Shown: positions 24,412 through 31,766, counted from the first letter of the stretch. The stretch is 35,841 nt of DNA from an uncultured Lachnospiraceae bacterium (GCA_903789615.1 CAIFEV010000015.1:1-35841); one strand, 5' to 3'. The notes: generated by a model not told the origin, from the letters alone. Translations and numbers: made by a program.

Positions 24412-24494
24412 GCTGACGTACAGATTCTGCCGAAAGACAGGCCGGAATCTTATCGCGCAGGTTGCACTGCGTGATGTACGTCAGCTTTTTATTT
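24412..24494 (+). terminator. Branched (three-way) terminator after hcp-udg
   Basis: Outer stem GCTGACGTAC (24412-24421) pairs perfectly with GTACGTCAGC (24476-24485), followed by TTTTTATTT. The 54 enclosed bases form two further hairpins: AGATTC with GAATCT, and ATCGCGCAG with CTGCGTGAT. A plain terminator needs only the outer stem, so the branched form may be a small structured RNA or a mini inverted-repeat element. Confidence 0.75.
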
Positions 24495-24524
24495 AGAAAA
24501 GGCAATGATGCCAGTACCGTCTGC

Positions 24525-25028
24525 TTATACGACTTTCAGCTGCTGTCTGGAGCTGTAACCCTTCTTCTTCAGGTCTGATTCCAGAAAATCGTAGACTTCC
24601 GGAACAATTTTGATCAGATTCATCGGCCGCGGCAGTTTCTTCAGCACTTCCACCGGGATCTTCTTATATGCTGCGATCCTCATATATTCCTCAGACCACG
24701 GCTCCACAATTTCAGCCGTCCCCGTCACCTGCAGGCTGGCAAGATTGCCAAAATCCGCGCTTTCCCGGAAGACCGCAAGGCAGACATGCTTGTTGCTCTC
24801 CAGTGCCCTGAACTTCAGGCCGCCCTCCGAGAACAGATAAAAGCAGCCGTCCACGTAGTTGTATTCGATAGGAGTACAGCGGACAAAATCCCCCGCCGCC
24901 GTCGCCAGCGCACAAACCTTGTGCTTCTTCAGGAACCCTTCTATCTCCGCCTTCAGTTCCCCCGGATCCATTTTCACGGCGGACTTGTCCTTCTCGATCC
25001 AGTAATTCGCTGCTGCCTCATAATCCAT
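24525..25028 (-). CDS. Pyridoxamine 5'-phosphate oxidase-fold protein
   Basis: A 167-residue flavin-fold protein. Features: MDYEAAANYWIEKDKSAVKM, then KAEIEGFLKKHKVCALATAA, the strand EYNYVDGCFYLFSEGGLKFR with a flavin-phosphate Lys, and LQVTGTAEIVEPWSEEY. Unlike the NimA-type protein at 20110 it carries a long C-terminal helix region. The start at the ATG at 25028 follows GGAGG; a TTG further up lies inside this ribosome binding site. It follows the Tag gene on the same strand after 27 bases. Function unknown beyond likely FMN binding. Confidence 0.87.
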   Translation of the reverse strand: MDYEAAANYWIEKDKSAVKMDPGELKAEIEGFLKKHKVCALATAAGDFVRCTPIEYNYVDGCFYLFSEGGLKFRALESNKHVCLAVFRESADFGNLASLQVTGTAEIVEPWSEEYMRIAAYKKIPVEVLKKLPRPMNLIKIVPEVYDFLESDLKKKGYSSRQQLKVV

Positions 25029-25055
25029 AACTATTGCCTCCAATCGGTTAACTAT

Positions 25056-25652
25056 TTACCGATGCTTATAGGTGTTTCCCTCAAACCGCTCCGCATGATC
25101 TGCCTCGTATCGCCAACAGGATTTCGGATGCGAATAAATGATCCCGACAGACTGAAGATAGGAAAAAATCGTGACACTCCCGACAAATTTCATCCCGCGC
25201 TTCTTCATGTCAGAAGACACATCATCCGACAACTCATCTGTGGTCACCGCAATCGGCTCCGGGATCGTTTTCCCGTCTGTGAAATGCCACAAATACGCGG
25301 AAAGCGAGCCGAATTCTTCGCGGATCTTCTGAATACATCCGGCATTTACAATCATCCCTTCGATCTTGCGTCTGTTGCGGATGATCGAAGGATTCGCCAT
25401 CAGTTCGTCAACCTTTTCGGGTCCGTAGGCGGCGATTTTTTCGATATCAAACCCGTCCAGCTCCTCCCGGAACGCTTCCCGTTTATGCAAGATTGTCTTC
25501 CACGAAAGCCCCGCCTGAAACATCTCCAGAATAAAGAACTCCGTGAGTTTCTGCTCGTCGCGGCACGGAACGCCCCACTCCGCATCGTGATAGCGCTGCA
25601 TGAGTGTATCGCCGGCAGCGTACCCGTCAAAACAGCTTCTTTTCTTATCCAT
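25056..25652 (-). CDS. tag: DNA-3-methyladenine glycosylase I
   Basis: Tag removes 3-methyladenine from alkylated DNA. The 198-residue protein has the zinc site in the expected places, Cys7, His22 (RYHDAEWG), His175 and Cys179 (YSHPKSCW), and the substrate-binding motif FFILEMFQAGLSWKTIL with NRRKIEGMIVNA. The ATG at 25652 has AGGAAG upstream. It shares the strand with the flavin-fold gene downstream and the tetR gene upstream (45 bases), which may form one unit. With the MGMT domain at 16032 and UDG at 23798, it is the third base-repair activity in the window. Confidence 0.94.
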   Translation of the reverse strand: MDKKRSCFDGYAAGDTLMQRYHDAEWGVPCRDEQKLTEFFILEMFQAGLSWKTILHKREAFREELDGFDIEKIAAYGPEKVDELMANPSIIRNRRKIEGMIVNAGCIQKIREEFGSLSAYLWHFTDGKTIPEPIAVTTDELSDDVSSDMKKRGMKFVGSVTIFSYLQSVGIIYSHPKSCWRYEADHAERFEGNTYKHR

Positions 25653-25697
25653 CTTCCACTTCCTGACATCTGTCCTGGTTTTGATTACGCTCGCCTC

Positions 25698-26252
25698 TTA
25701 CATCGAGGACGCGATGCGCGTCATTTCTTCCGGCGTCTCCGCCATCCCGTGGGAGAACCAGAGAAGCAGGCAGGAATAAATACCCCCGATCCGGTAAGCT
25801 GTCCGGTATTCTTCCAGAAGCCCGGCACCGAAAGTTGTCTCCCCACCGCCCGCGCCCGTTTTCTCCCGTCCCGGCGCTTCGCGCTGCCCGTCCAAATCGA
25901 AATAGTCTTTCAGGGCATCCATAAAAAGGCCGGAAAGGCCGGCGCATTGCAGCAGCAGAATCGGCTCTTTTTTGTCGTACAGCGTCTGAAAGACCGGCCT
26001 GATAAAAGATGAAAAGTCCTTCTGCAGCATCTCCCTGTTTTCTGCCGCCCCCTTGAAGATCTGCGACAGGAAGGCACGCAGGACATCTTCCTTTGAACGG
26101 AAATGCCTGTAAAAGGTAGCGCGGTGCACACCCGCCCGTCCTGCAATTTCACCGACGGATACCGCGCCGTACTCCTTTTCTTTCATGAGCTGCAGGAGAG
26201 CACCGGTCAGGCATTCGCGGATACGGTCCTCGTCCAGATCTTTCCTTCTCAT
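25698..26252 (-). CDS. TetR-family transcriptional regulator
   Basis: A 184-residue repressor. Residues 1-60 hold the TetR helix-turn-helix (YGAVSVGEIAGRAGVHRATF then YRHFRSKEDVLRAF); the rest is a poorly conserved ligand-binding domain. The start I use is the ATG at 26252 with AGGTG upstream rather than the ORF's first codon at 26306, which would run into the operator-promoter area. It is divergent from a DUF1295 gene, with a dyad in the promoter between them, so it most likely represses that gene and itself. Ligand unknown. Confidence 0.9.
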   Translation of the reverse strand: MRRKDLDEDRIRECLTGALLQLMKEKEYGAVSVGEIAGRAGVHRATFYRHFRSKEDVLRAFLSQIFKGAAENREMLQKDFSSFIRPVFQTLYDKKEPILLLQCAGLSGLFMDALKDYFDLDGQREAPGREKTGAGGGETTFGAGLLEEYRTAYRIGGIYSCLLLWFSHGMAETPEEMTRIASSM

Positions 26253-26307
26253 AAAAGCGACACCTACTGTTTTTTGTTGCAAGCAAAACTTTTTCATCGG
26301 AATCATC

Positions 26308-26336
26308 TTGAAAATAACGACAGTTGTCGCTATGAT
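26308..26336 (+). promoter_or_regulatory. Promoter of the DUF1295 gene with TetR-type operator in the spacer
   Basis: TTGAAA (26308-26313), 17 bases, TATGAT (26331-26336). The spacer holds a dyad, CGACA-GT-TGTCG (26318-26329), extended by TA and TA on each side (26315-26332). This is placed so that a bound repressor would block RNA polymerase. The divergent TetR gene starts 56 bases away. Confidence 0.7.
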
Positions 26337-26387
26337 TAATTATGCTCCAAACAGGCAGAACCTGTCAAACAGAAACGAGGATACTTT

Positions 26388-27113
26388 ATGAAAACATTTC
26401 TGATCCTTCTGGTACTGGCCCTGATCGCCAGTTCCTGCGGCTTTCGCAAATATGTCTGGTTCATCTCCATCGGATATGGCGCGGCGGTGGCTCTTATCGG
26501 CGCCGGGCAGCTCGCGCTTTCCTTTCACGCGCTCACCGTGGGCACCGCCCTGCAGTGCGTGCTCTTCATCCTCTACGGCTGCCGGCTTTCCGGCTATCTG
26601 GTCTACCGGGACCGCAAGACAGCTTACACCAGACGCATGAAAGGGGAAGTCAAGCAAAACGATGGGGTTTCTTTCGGCGCCAAACTGGCGATCTGGATCT
26701 CCGCTTCGATTCTCTATGTACTCCAGACATCCCCTGTGACATTCCGCCTCATGAACGGAAGCGGCACTGACGCGCTTTGCGTCACCGGGCTTCTCATCTC
26801 CGCTGCCGGCCTGACGCTGGAAGCAACCGCAGATTTCCAGAAAAACAAAGCTAAGAAAAAGAATCCGGGGCGCTTCGTGGACACCGGTCTGTTCCGTCTC
26901 GTGCGCTGCCCGAACTACTTCGGTGAGATGATCTTCTGGACCGGTGTCTTCGTCTCCGGAATCATGTTCGGCGGCGCCCGCCGGCTGGAAATCCGCCAGG
27001 ACAAGAACTACGGCGACGACCCGGAATATCAGAAATACAAGTCCACGACCCCGATCATGATCCCGTTCATCCCCCTCTACTCCGTAAAGGACCACAAATG
27101 GCTGGTGGCATAA
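26388..27113 (+). CDS. DUF1295 (steroid 5-alpha-reductase-like) membrane protein, one segment missing
   Basis: A 241-residue membrane protein of the DUF1295 family. The N-terminal part has several segments, and the C-terminal signature reads GLTLEATADFQKNKAKKKNP then VDTGLFRLVRCPNYFGEMIF, as in the family. In full-length members another segment of about 25-30 residues lies between the WTGVFVSG part and (M/Y)FxGARRLExRQ; here VFVSGI is joined directly to MFGGARRLEIRQDKNYGDD (junction near 26963). So an in-frame internal deletion is likely, and the protein may be inactive. ATG at 26388, ribosome binding site AACGAGGA. Its gene is under the TetR-type operator. Enzymatic role unknown. Confidence 0.8.
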   Translation: MKTFLILLVLALIASSCGFRKYVWFISIGYGAAVALIGAGQLALSFHALTVGTALQCVLFILYGCRLSGYLVYRDRKTAYTRRMKGEVKQNDGVSFGAKLAIWISASILYVLQTSPVTFRLMNGSGTDALCVTGLLISAAGLTLEATADFQKNKAKKKNPGRFVDTGLFRLVRCPNYFGEMIFWTGVFVSGIMFGGARRLEIRQDKNYGDDPEYQKYKSTTPIMIPFIPLYSVKDHKWLVA

Positions 27114-27146
27114 TGGACAAAGAAAAGCAGGACGGCATCCGGAACG

Positions 27147-27617
27147 GTGCCGGAAGGTTTCACCCTTTCCATGGCGCTTGTCGACTGCCTGCCCGTCCTG
27201 TTCTTCAGCATCAGCTCCGCCATCCTGGCGACGCGCTTAGACAGCGGGCTGTTTCGTACGGGCGTCCTGCTGGTGATCCTCGCCGGCGCGCTCAAGGCCG
27301 GATGGAAATTCGTCATCGCCCTGCAGCACAGGGATCTGCGCTTTTTAAACAGACAGATGCGTTATCTGATGCCCGCCGGATTCCTGCTTGTCATTCTGGC
27401 GCTGATCGTTGACCGCGGCCGCTGGTCCATTGCAGCCGTAATCCGCCACATGACAAATGTGCCGGCGCTCTTTTTGTTTTTAACCGGAGCCGCCGGCCTG
27501 GGCCTCATGGTGTGGTTTGCCAAAAAGAAAGACCGGCGCGACGCAAAAGCAAACTGGAAAGAACAGATCACCAACTCCATCGCCCAGTTCTGCATCATGC
27601 TGGGAATCCTGCTTTGA
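27147..27617 (+). CDS. Hypothetical integral membrane protein, 5' end frameshifted
   Basis: A protein of about 156 residues with about five hydrophobic segments and a C-terminal basic WFAKKKDRRDAKANWKEQ. I do not recognise the family. An ATG at 27113 overlaps the DUF1295 stop (TAATG), as in coupled genes, but its frame (MDKEKQDGIRNG) leaves the coding frame; removing one base near 27138 would join MDKEKQDGI to SGTVPEGFTLSMALVD. So the gene probably starts at 27113 and has a frameshift. Otherwise it starts at the GTG at 27147 or ATG at 27171 with weak signals. It ends six bases before the convergent nitroreductase gene. Confidence 0.55.
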   Translation: MPEGFTLSMALVDCLPVLFFSISSAILATRLDSGLFRTGVLLVILAGALKAGWKFVIALQHRDLRFLNRQMRYLMPAGFLLVILALIVDRGRWSIAAVIRHMTNVPALFLFLTGAAGLGLMVWFAKKKDRRDAKANWKEQITNSIAQFCIMLGILL

Positions 27618-27623
27618 ACACCT

Positions 27624-28139
27624 TTACAATACTCTTACGATCTCACGCAGTGCCTTTTTCTCACCGTGTCTTGGCGCCGGGGTATTCCCTTCTGCTTCGT
27701 AGCCAAGATCCATCAGTAACACGGCATGTTCGGTTGGCGGTAAGTGAAACGCCTTCTCGACCTCAGACGGAGTGAATACATTGACCCAGCAGGTAGAAAG
27801 CCCCTGCTCCAGCGCCTCAAACATCACATGCGTCGCGACGATCGAACAGTCTTCCGCCCCGGAATTAAGAACCTCCTGGTTCGGATAACAGAACGCCTCG
27901 GACTCCTCGTAGGCAAACAGAAGCACAACCGGAGCACCGTAGCTGCACCGAGTAAGGCCTTTGATTTTATTCATCGCCTCATCCGATTTCAGGACATAGA
28001 TGCGGACGCACTGCGTGTTTTTTGCCGTCGGTGCGAGATTTGCCACCTGCAGGATCTTCTGCAGCTTCTCATCCTCAACCTTTTTGTCACTGTATTTGCG
28101 CACCGAATAACGTGCTTTCGCCATCTCTTCAAATGTCAT
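27624..28139 (-). CDS. Nitroreductase family protein
   Basis: A 171-residue flavin oxidoreductase. RYSVRKYSDKKVEDEKLQKI and NLAPTAKNTQCVRIYVL are the FMN-binding N-terminus, GAEDCSIVATHVMFEALEQG is the dimer helix, and GLSTCWVNVF and MDLGYEAEGNTPAPRHGEKK close the fold. ATG at 28139 with GGAGG upstream. It resembles the small YdgI-like nitroreductases and is clearly different from the one at 8643. Convergent with the membrane gene on the left, with no terminator seen between them. Substrate not known. Confidence 0.92.
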   Translation of the reverse strand: MTFEEMAKARYSVRKYSDKKVEDEKLQKILQVANLAPTAKNTQCVRIYVLKSDEAMNKIKGLTRCSYGAPVVLLFAYEESEAFCYPNQEVLNSGAEDCSIVATHVMFEALEQGLSTCWVNVFTPSEVEKAFHLPPTEHAVLLMDLGYEAEGNTPAPRHGEKKALREIVRVL

Positions 28140-28206
28140 TTCCTTTTCCTCCTGTCCTTGTCATCAATTTTGTGATCCCGCGCCACATCATCCCACAAAA
28201 AGCGTC

Positions 28207-28521
28207 TTAAAAGAACAGCGCCTTCCACTTCTCTATCCCATCGATCCACGCCAGCGGATCATAATACTTTTTCTTTTTCCCGTTCGAGCGGATCTCATAT
28301 CGGAGCGTTCCGCCACTCAGAAAAGCACTTACGCGGATCACACAGTCAAGATACCCGTCATCGCTCCCGGCCTTCTCAATGCTCACCCTGACATTGGAAT
28401 ACGGCCGCAAAAGAGCTTTGACTGCCGGGAGATCCTGCTCATTGACGTACTCTCGGTCAAGAAACGCGCCGTGAACATAAGAAGCAATTTTCCCTTTTAC
28501 CTCGCCGATCGAAGCATTCAT
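28207..28521 (-). CDS. Hypothetical protein (104 aa)
   Basis: A soluble, basic protein that I do not recognise. It has a predicted mix of helix and strand (VRVSIEKAGSDDGYLDCVIRV) and a basic stretch SNGKKKKYYDPLAW near the C-terminus. Its ATG directly follows the TGA of the upstream 90-residue frame, so the two are coupled. No ribosome binding site of its own is clear. Possibly parts of one accessory system, or pieces of one decayed gene. Confidence 0.45.
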   Translation of the reverse strand: MNASIGEVKGKIASYVHGAFLDREYVNEQDLPAVKALLRPYSNVRVSIEKAGSDDGYLDCVIRVSAFLSGGTLRYEIRSNGKKKKYYDPLAWIDGIEKWKALFF

Positions 28522-28794
28522 TCAATAACCCACAGCCTTTCTTTTACTCATTGTACCCCATCCAACGCAGCCGGCGCATTGGAAAATCCATCTACCGTTC
28601 CGAATCAGACAGGTCCATTCCGGACATATAGACAGATTTTCCTGTTCAAAGCGCAGTGTCTTTTCAATCGATGCATTGTCCAGCACGACAGACTTCCTCC
28701 CGACCTGCCATGTAAACTGGTAAAGCGCCTCTCCATCGTCAACGGCCTGTGCATTGATTTTATGTATCAGTACATCCTTTTTATCGAAGGGCAT
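28522..28794 (-). CDS. Hypothetical protein (90 aa)
   Basis: An unrecognised 90-residue protein starting MPFDKKDVLIHKINAQAVDD, with AAGGTGAG upstream of the ATG at 28794. It ends with a Cys- and Gly-containing tail (QCAGCVGWGT) and a basic end. Its stop TGA is followed at once by the ATG of the 104-residue gene. No signal or membrane segment. Role unknown. Confidence 0.45.
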   Translation of the reverse strand: MPFDKKDVLIHKINAQAVDDGEALYQFTWQVGRKSVVLDNASIEKTLRFEQENLSICPEWTCLIRNGRWIFQCAGCVGWGTMSKRKAVGY

Positions 28795-28815
28795 ATCATA
28801 GACTCACCTTCCGAT

Positions 28816-28917
28816 TCAGCACTGCATCCATGATACCATATTGTCTTTTTCCCCGACGCGAAGAATCCCGCATTTTTCATATATCATCAATGCACTCAGG
28901 TTCGCGCCCGGAAGTTT
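28816..28917 (-). pseudogene. GNAT acetyltransferase, C-terminal stub
   Basis: A minus-strand frame of 33 codons ending at the TGA 28816-28818 reads KLPGANLSALMIYEKCGILR then VGEKDNMVSWMQC. ANLSALxxYEKCGFxxVG is the classical last motif of GNAT acetyltransferases; an in-frame stop lies just upstream, and the rest of the enzyme is gone. The remaining stretch to 28968 holds no intact gene. Confidence 0.5.
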
Positions 28918-28968
28918 TCACCTATGCGCAGCCAGAACTCTGGCCGTTCAATTGCCAAAGTAAAGTAG

Positions 28969-29018
28969 TTGACAGATGAAACGATCTCATTTATAGTTGT
29001 AGCTACTTTCACTACAAC
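28969..29018 (+). promoter_or_regulatory. Promoter and dyad operator of the rrf2 operon
   Basis: TTGACA (28969-28974), 17 bases, TATAGT (28992-28997). Directly downstream is GTTGTAG-N9-CTACAAC (28996-29018), a perfect seven-base dyad overlapping the -10 box and start site. This is a likely site for the Rrf2 protein encoded next, giving autoregulation. Confidence 0.8.
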
Positions 29019-29030
29019 AGAAGGGGAAAA

Positions 29031-29504
29031 ATGCAGTTTTCAAGCCGATTAAATCTTGCGTGCCACATTCTGCTCTATCTTGCGGAATATCAGGACACGC
29101 AGAAGGTGACATCCGAAGTTCTTTCCGCGACGACCGGTGTCAATGCCGTCAATGTGCGTAAAACCCTGGGGCTGCTCAAGGCAGCGAATTTGATTGAGGT
29201 GCGCCCCGGTATCGGAGGCACCTTCCTCACCCGCAGGCCGGAAGGGATTACGCTGGCCGATGTATTCGACGCGGTCGAGGACAAGGAAGCCCCTCTTTTC
29301 CCCATGCACGCCAACCCGAACCGGAACTGCCCCGTCGGGCGGTCCATCGGCAGCGTCATGGATGCACGCGTCCGCGTCCTGGAAGATGCGCTGCATTCCG
29401 AAATGGAACGCATGACCATCCAACAGATGCAGGACGATATGCATCATCTTCTGCAGCAGGAAAAAATTTCAGATGAAAAGGAGAAAAATCATGGAAGCAA
29501 TTGA
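29031..29504 (+). CDS. Rrf2-family transcriptional regulator
   Basis: A 157-residue winged-helix regulator: SRLNLACHILLYLAEYQ, the helix-turn-helix VTSEVLSATTGVNAVNVRKT with the wing GIGGTFLTRRPEGITLADV. Rrf2 sensors such as IscR and NsrR carry three cysteines for an Fe-S cluster; here the sensor loop has only Cys in NRNCPVG, so it is more like the cluster-free YwnA/CymR group. ATG at 29031 with GAAGGGG. It overlaps the next gene by 14 bases. Probably controls this operon of flavin-fold and dioxygenase genes. Confidence 0.9.
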   Translation: MQFSSRLNLACHILLYLAEYQDTQKVTSEVLSATTGVNAVNVRKTLGLLKAANLIEVRPGIGGTFLTRRPEGITLADVFDAVEDKEAPLFPMHANPNRNCPVGRSIGSVMDARVRVLEDALHSEMERMTIQQMQDDMHHLLQQEKISDEKEKNHGSN

Positions 29505-29895
29505 ACGCATTTGCCGCTTTTTAAAGGATGCGGGAACCTATTATCTTGCCACGGCGGAGCGCGACCAGCCGCATGTGCGCCCCTTCGGCACCGCCCATAT
29601 CTTTGAAAACAAGCTGTACATCCAGACAGGCAAAGGCAAGGATGTGTACCGCCAGATGACCACCAATGGAAAGGTAGAAATCTGCGCCCTGTACAACGGG
29701 GAATGGATCCGCGTGTGCGGCAACGTTATCCAAGATGAACGCCAGGAGGCGGAGGAGTCCATGTTAGATGCCTACCCGGAGCTGCGGAAGATGTATACAA
29801 CCGGAGCCAATGGCAACACAGCCGTATTCTATTTCGAGCATGCTACGGCTGCGATCAGCTCATTTACCCACGAACCGGAAGTACTTATCTTTTAA
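29491..29895 (+). CDS. Pyridoxamine 5'-phosphate oxidase-fold protein
   Basis: A 134-residue small flavin-fold protein. Features: GTYYLATAERDQPHVRPFGT, then HIFENKLYIQTGKGKDVYRQ with Lys residues for phosphate binding, VEICALYNGEWIRVCG, and an acidic C-terminus with FTHEPEVLIF. The start is the ATG at 29491 with AAAAGGAG upstream, inside the end of rrf2; the ATG at 29473 sits before that ribosome binding site. The dioxygenase gene starts 11 bases after its stop. It likely supplies redox chemistry for the operon, but the substrate is unknown. Confidence 0.9.
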   Translation: MEAIERICRFLKDAGTYYLATAERDQPHVRPFGTAHIFENKLYIQTGKGKDVYRQMTTNGKVEICALYNGEWIRVCGNVIQDERQEAEESMLDAYPELRKMYTTGANGNTAVFYFEHATAAISSFTHEPEVLIF

Positions 29896-29906
29896 GGAGT
29901 CACGCT

Positions 29907-30689
29907 ATGACACGCACACCCGTCATTTTCTCGGGACACGGCAGCCCGATGATCGCCCTGGAGCAGGACGAAATTACAGCCGGCATGGAAGCTGCGGGCA
30001 GCAAAGTCCTGAAAGAATACGGGACGCCCAAAGCCATTCTCGCCGTTTCCGCCCACTGGTACACCAAAGGCACCTTTACCCAGAGCGAGGAACACCCCAC
30101 CCAGATCTATGACATGTACGGCTTCCCCCAGGAGCTGTATCAGGTCAGATACCCGGTTCACGGGGATCCGGCGCTCGCGGACCGCATTGCAGAATTGCTT
30201 GGAAACCGGGTCGCCGTCGACAATTCCTGGGGTATAGACCATGGCACATGGACCGTCCTTGTCCACATGTTCCCCAAGGCGGACATCCCGGTCGTGCAGC
30301 TCTCCGTCGACAGCACCCTGACAAGTGAAGAGTGCTTCGAAATCGGGAAAAAACTGGCTCCTCTCCGGGATGAGGGGTATCTTGTTTTCGGCAGCGGCAA
30401 CATCGTCCACAACCTGCGCCGCGTTGAATGGGACAATCCGGACGGGACACCGATGACCCGCGCCTTCAACGACTACATCATCAACGCCGTGGAAAATGGC
30501 ACAATGGATCGCATCCTTCATTACACCAAAGGCCCCGAAGCCGCTTATGCCGTTCCGACGCCGGAACATTATCTTCCACTGCTTTACTGCCTTGGCGCGG
30601 CCGATGGCGCCCCGGCACAGGTATTCAACAACGTATGCAATCTGGGTTCCATTGCCATGACCGGATTCTTCTGGTCAAACGAAAAATAA
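29907..30689 (+). CDS. LigB/YgiD-type extradiol ring-cleavage dioxygenase family protein
   Basis: A 260-residue protein of the class III extradiol dioxygenase (DODA/YgiD) family, which uses Zn or Fe to open catechol-type rings with oxygen. Metal-site histidines are visible: His11 in SGHGSPMIAL, His50 in VSAHW, and a C-terminal His in PEHYLPLLYCLGAAD. NPDGTPMTRAFNDYIINA also fits YgiD. Length normal. ATG at 29907 with AAGGAG upstream. The oxygen need is odd in an anaerobe, so the protein may serve as an aromatic- or redox-linked hydrolase-like enzyme; some members act on 4,5-DOPA. Third and last gene of the operon, closed by a strong terminator. Confidence 0.93.
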   Translation: MTRTPVIFSGHGSPMIALEQDEITAGMEAAGSKVLKEYGTPKAILAVSAHWYTKGTFTQSEEHPTQIYDMYGFPQELYQVRYPVHGDPALADRIAELLGNRVAVDNSWGIDHGTWTVLVHMFPKADIPVVQLSVDSTLTSEECFEIGKKLAPLRDEGYLVFGSGNIVHNLRRVEWDNPDGTPMTRAFNDYIINAVENGTMDRILHYTKGPEAAYAVPTPEHYLPLLYCLGAADGAPAQVFNNVCNLGSIAMTGFFWSNEK

Positions 30690-30704
30690 AATCACAGGCC
30701 TAAA

Positions 30705-30732
30705 ATACGCAGGGCGGATCCGCCCTGCGTAT
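30705..30732 (+). terminator. Perfect 28-base palindrome terminator
   Basis: ATACGCAGGGCGGA is exactly repeated in inverse as TCCGCCCTGCGTAT without a spacer, followed by GGTTTTCTT. It ends the rrf2 operon; the gap to the convergent iclR gene contains nothing else. Confidence 0.88.
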
Positions 30733-30796
30733 GGTTTTCTTCATCCGTCACTTCTGCTTTTCATAGTATCCCGGAAAGGCAGCGTGAAGTTATCTG

Positions 30797-31564
30797 TCAT
30801 CCCCTGGACATCTCTGTATTGATCTCCACCCGCACCTCGTTGAGATACCCGGAGAATTTCTTGATCCGGTCATTGTCCATGCGGGAGACCGGAACGGAAA
30901 TGCTGCATGCATAGGTTTTGTTGTCTCCGGACACATCCAGTGCGACGGCGATGCAGCGCACGCCCTGCTCATTTTCCTCATTGTCCAGGGCATACCCCTT
31001 GTGGCGTACATCATCCAGCGCTTCCAGAAAATCCTCATAATTGGTGATGGTGTAGGGCGTGGTCCGCTCGATGACGGAGCAATTCCAAAGACCGCGCACC
31101 TCCTCCTCGCTCATATTGGCCGCCAGTGCCTTGCCGACCGCCGAGCGGTAGAACGGCATGCGCTTGCCTACATAGGAAACCATGCGCACATTGTTCCCGT
31201 AAGACTCGACCTTGTCAATGTAGACCACTTCCGCACCTTCACGCTTGACAAGGTGGACTGTCTCCCCGCACATCTCCATCAGCTTCTGCAGATGCGGACG
31301 GATAGTCTGGATAATATCCATACGCTCCATAATCCGGTTCGCCAAACCAGCGAGCTTAAAGGTCGGCTCGTATTTGCCATTTTCCGGGTTTTGTCGTACA
31401 TATCCCATATATTCAAGGGAAGCCACCACCCGGTGAGTCGTACTCTTATTCAGATGAATATTCGCGGCAAGCTCCGTCAGCCCGGTCTGCCCGTGATCGG
31501 CAAGGTATTCCAGCGCGCCGAACAGTCGGCCCGCTACCTGAATCGGATTTTTGTTTTCTGCCAT
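30797..31564 (-). CDS. IclR-family transcriptional regulator (KdgR-like)
   Basis: A 255-residue regulator: residues 1-65 hold the IclR helix-turn-helix (GLTELAANIHLNKSTTHRVV), the rest the IclR effector domain with YRSAVGKALAANMSEEEVRG and VRCIAVALDVSGDN. The ATG at 31564 has GGGGAG upstream; the ORF's earlier codon at 31588 does not. It is divergent from kdgK-eda, and dyads of the KdgR type (GAAA...TTTC) lie downstream of both promoters between the genes. Therefore it most likely senses 2-keto-3-deoxygluconate or a related acid and represses the operon. Confidence 0.9.
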   Translation of the reverse strand: MAENKNPIQVAGRLFGALEYLADHGQTGLTELAANIHLNKSTTHRVVASLEYMGYVRQNPENGKYEPTFKLAGLANRIMERMDIIQTIRPHLQKLMEMCGETVHLVKREGAEVVYIDKVESYGNNVRMVSYVGKRMPFYRSAVGKALAANMSEEEVRGLWNCSVIERTTPYTITNYEDFLEALDDVRHKGYALDNEENEQGVRCIAVALDVSGDNKTYACSISVPVSRMDNDRIKKFSGYLNEVRVEINTEMSRG

Positions 31565-31658
31565 GATTGCTCCCCGGTGCTGCCGCACAGCGGCATTTCC
31601 TCCCGATGAATCCCCAGGAAAATCCTGATTCCCGGCGATGGGACTTTCCTGATAATTG

Positions 31659-31703
31659 TTTCACTATGTGAAATATCATATCGTATCACGGAACAGCTTT
31701 CAA
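31659..31703 (-). promoter_or_regulatory. iclR promoter and operator
   Basis: On the minus strand TTGAAA (31698-31703), 17 bases, TATGAT (31675-31680) give a good promoter. Right behind it lies TTTCAC-TAT-GTGAAA (31659-31673), a perfect dyad over the expected transcription start. It would permit autorepression. Confidence 0.75.
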
Positions 31704-31766
31704 GCAGGGAAGCCCTCCGCATCGCGGTAATCTCAGAGGAGTTCTCAAGTTTTTCCGATCTTGCGC

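Noticed and set aside
30705-30732. The 28-base palindrome as a protein-binding or recombination site
   Set aside because: Its place just after the operon stop and the following T-rich tail make a terminator the simpler reading.
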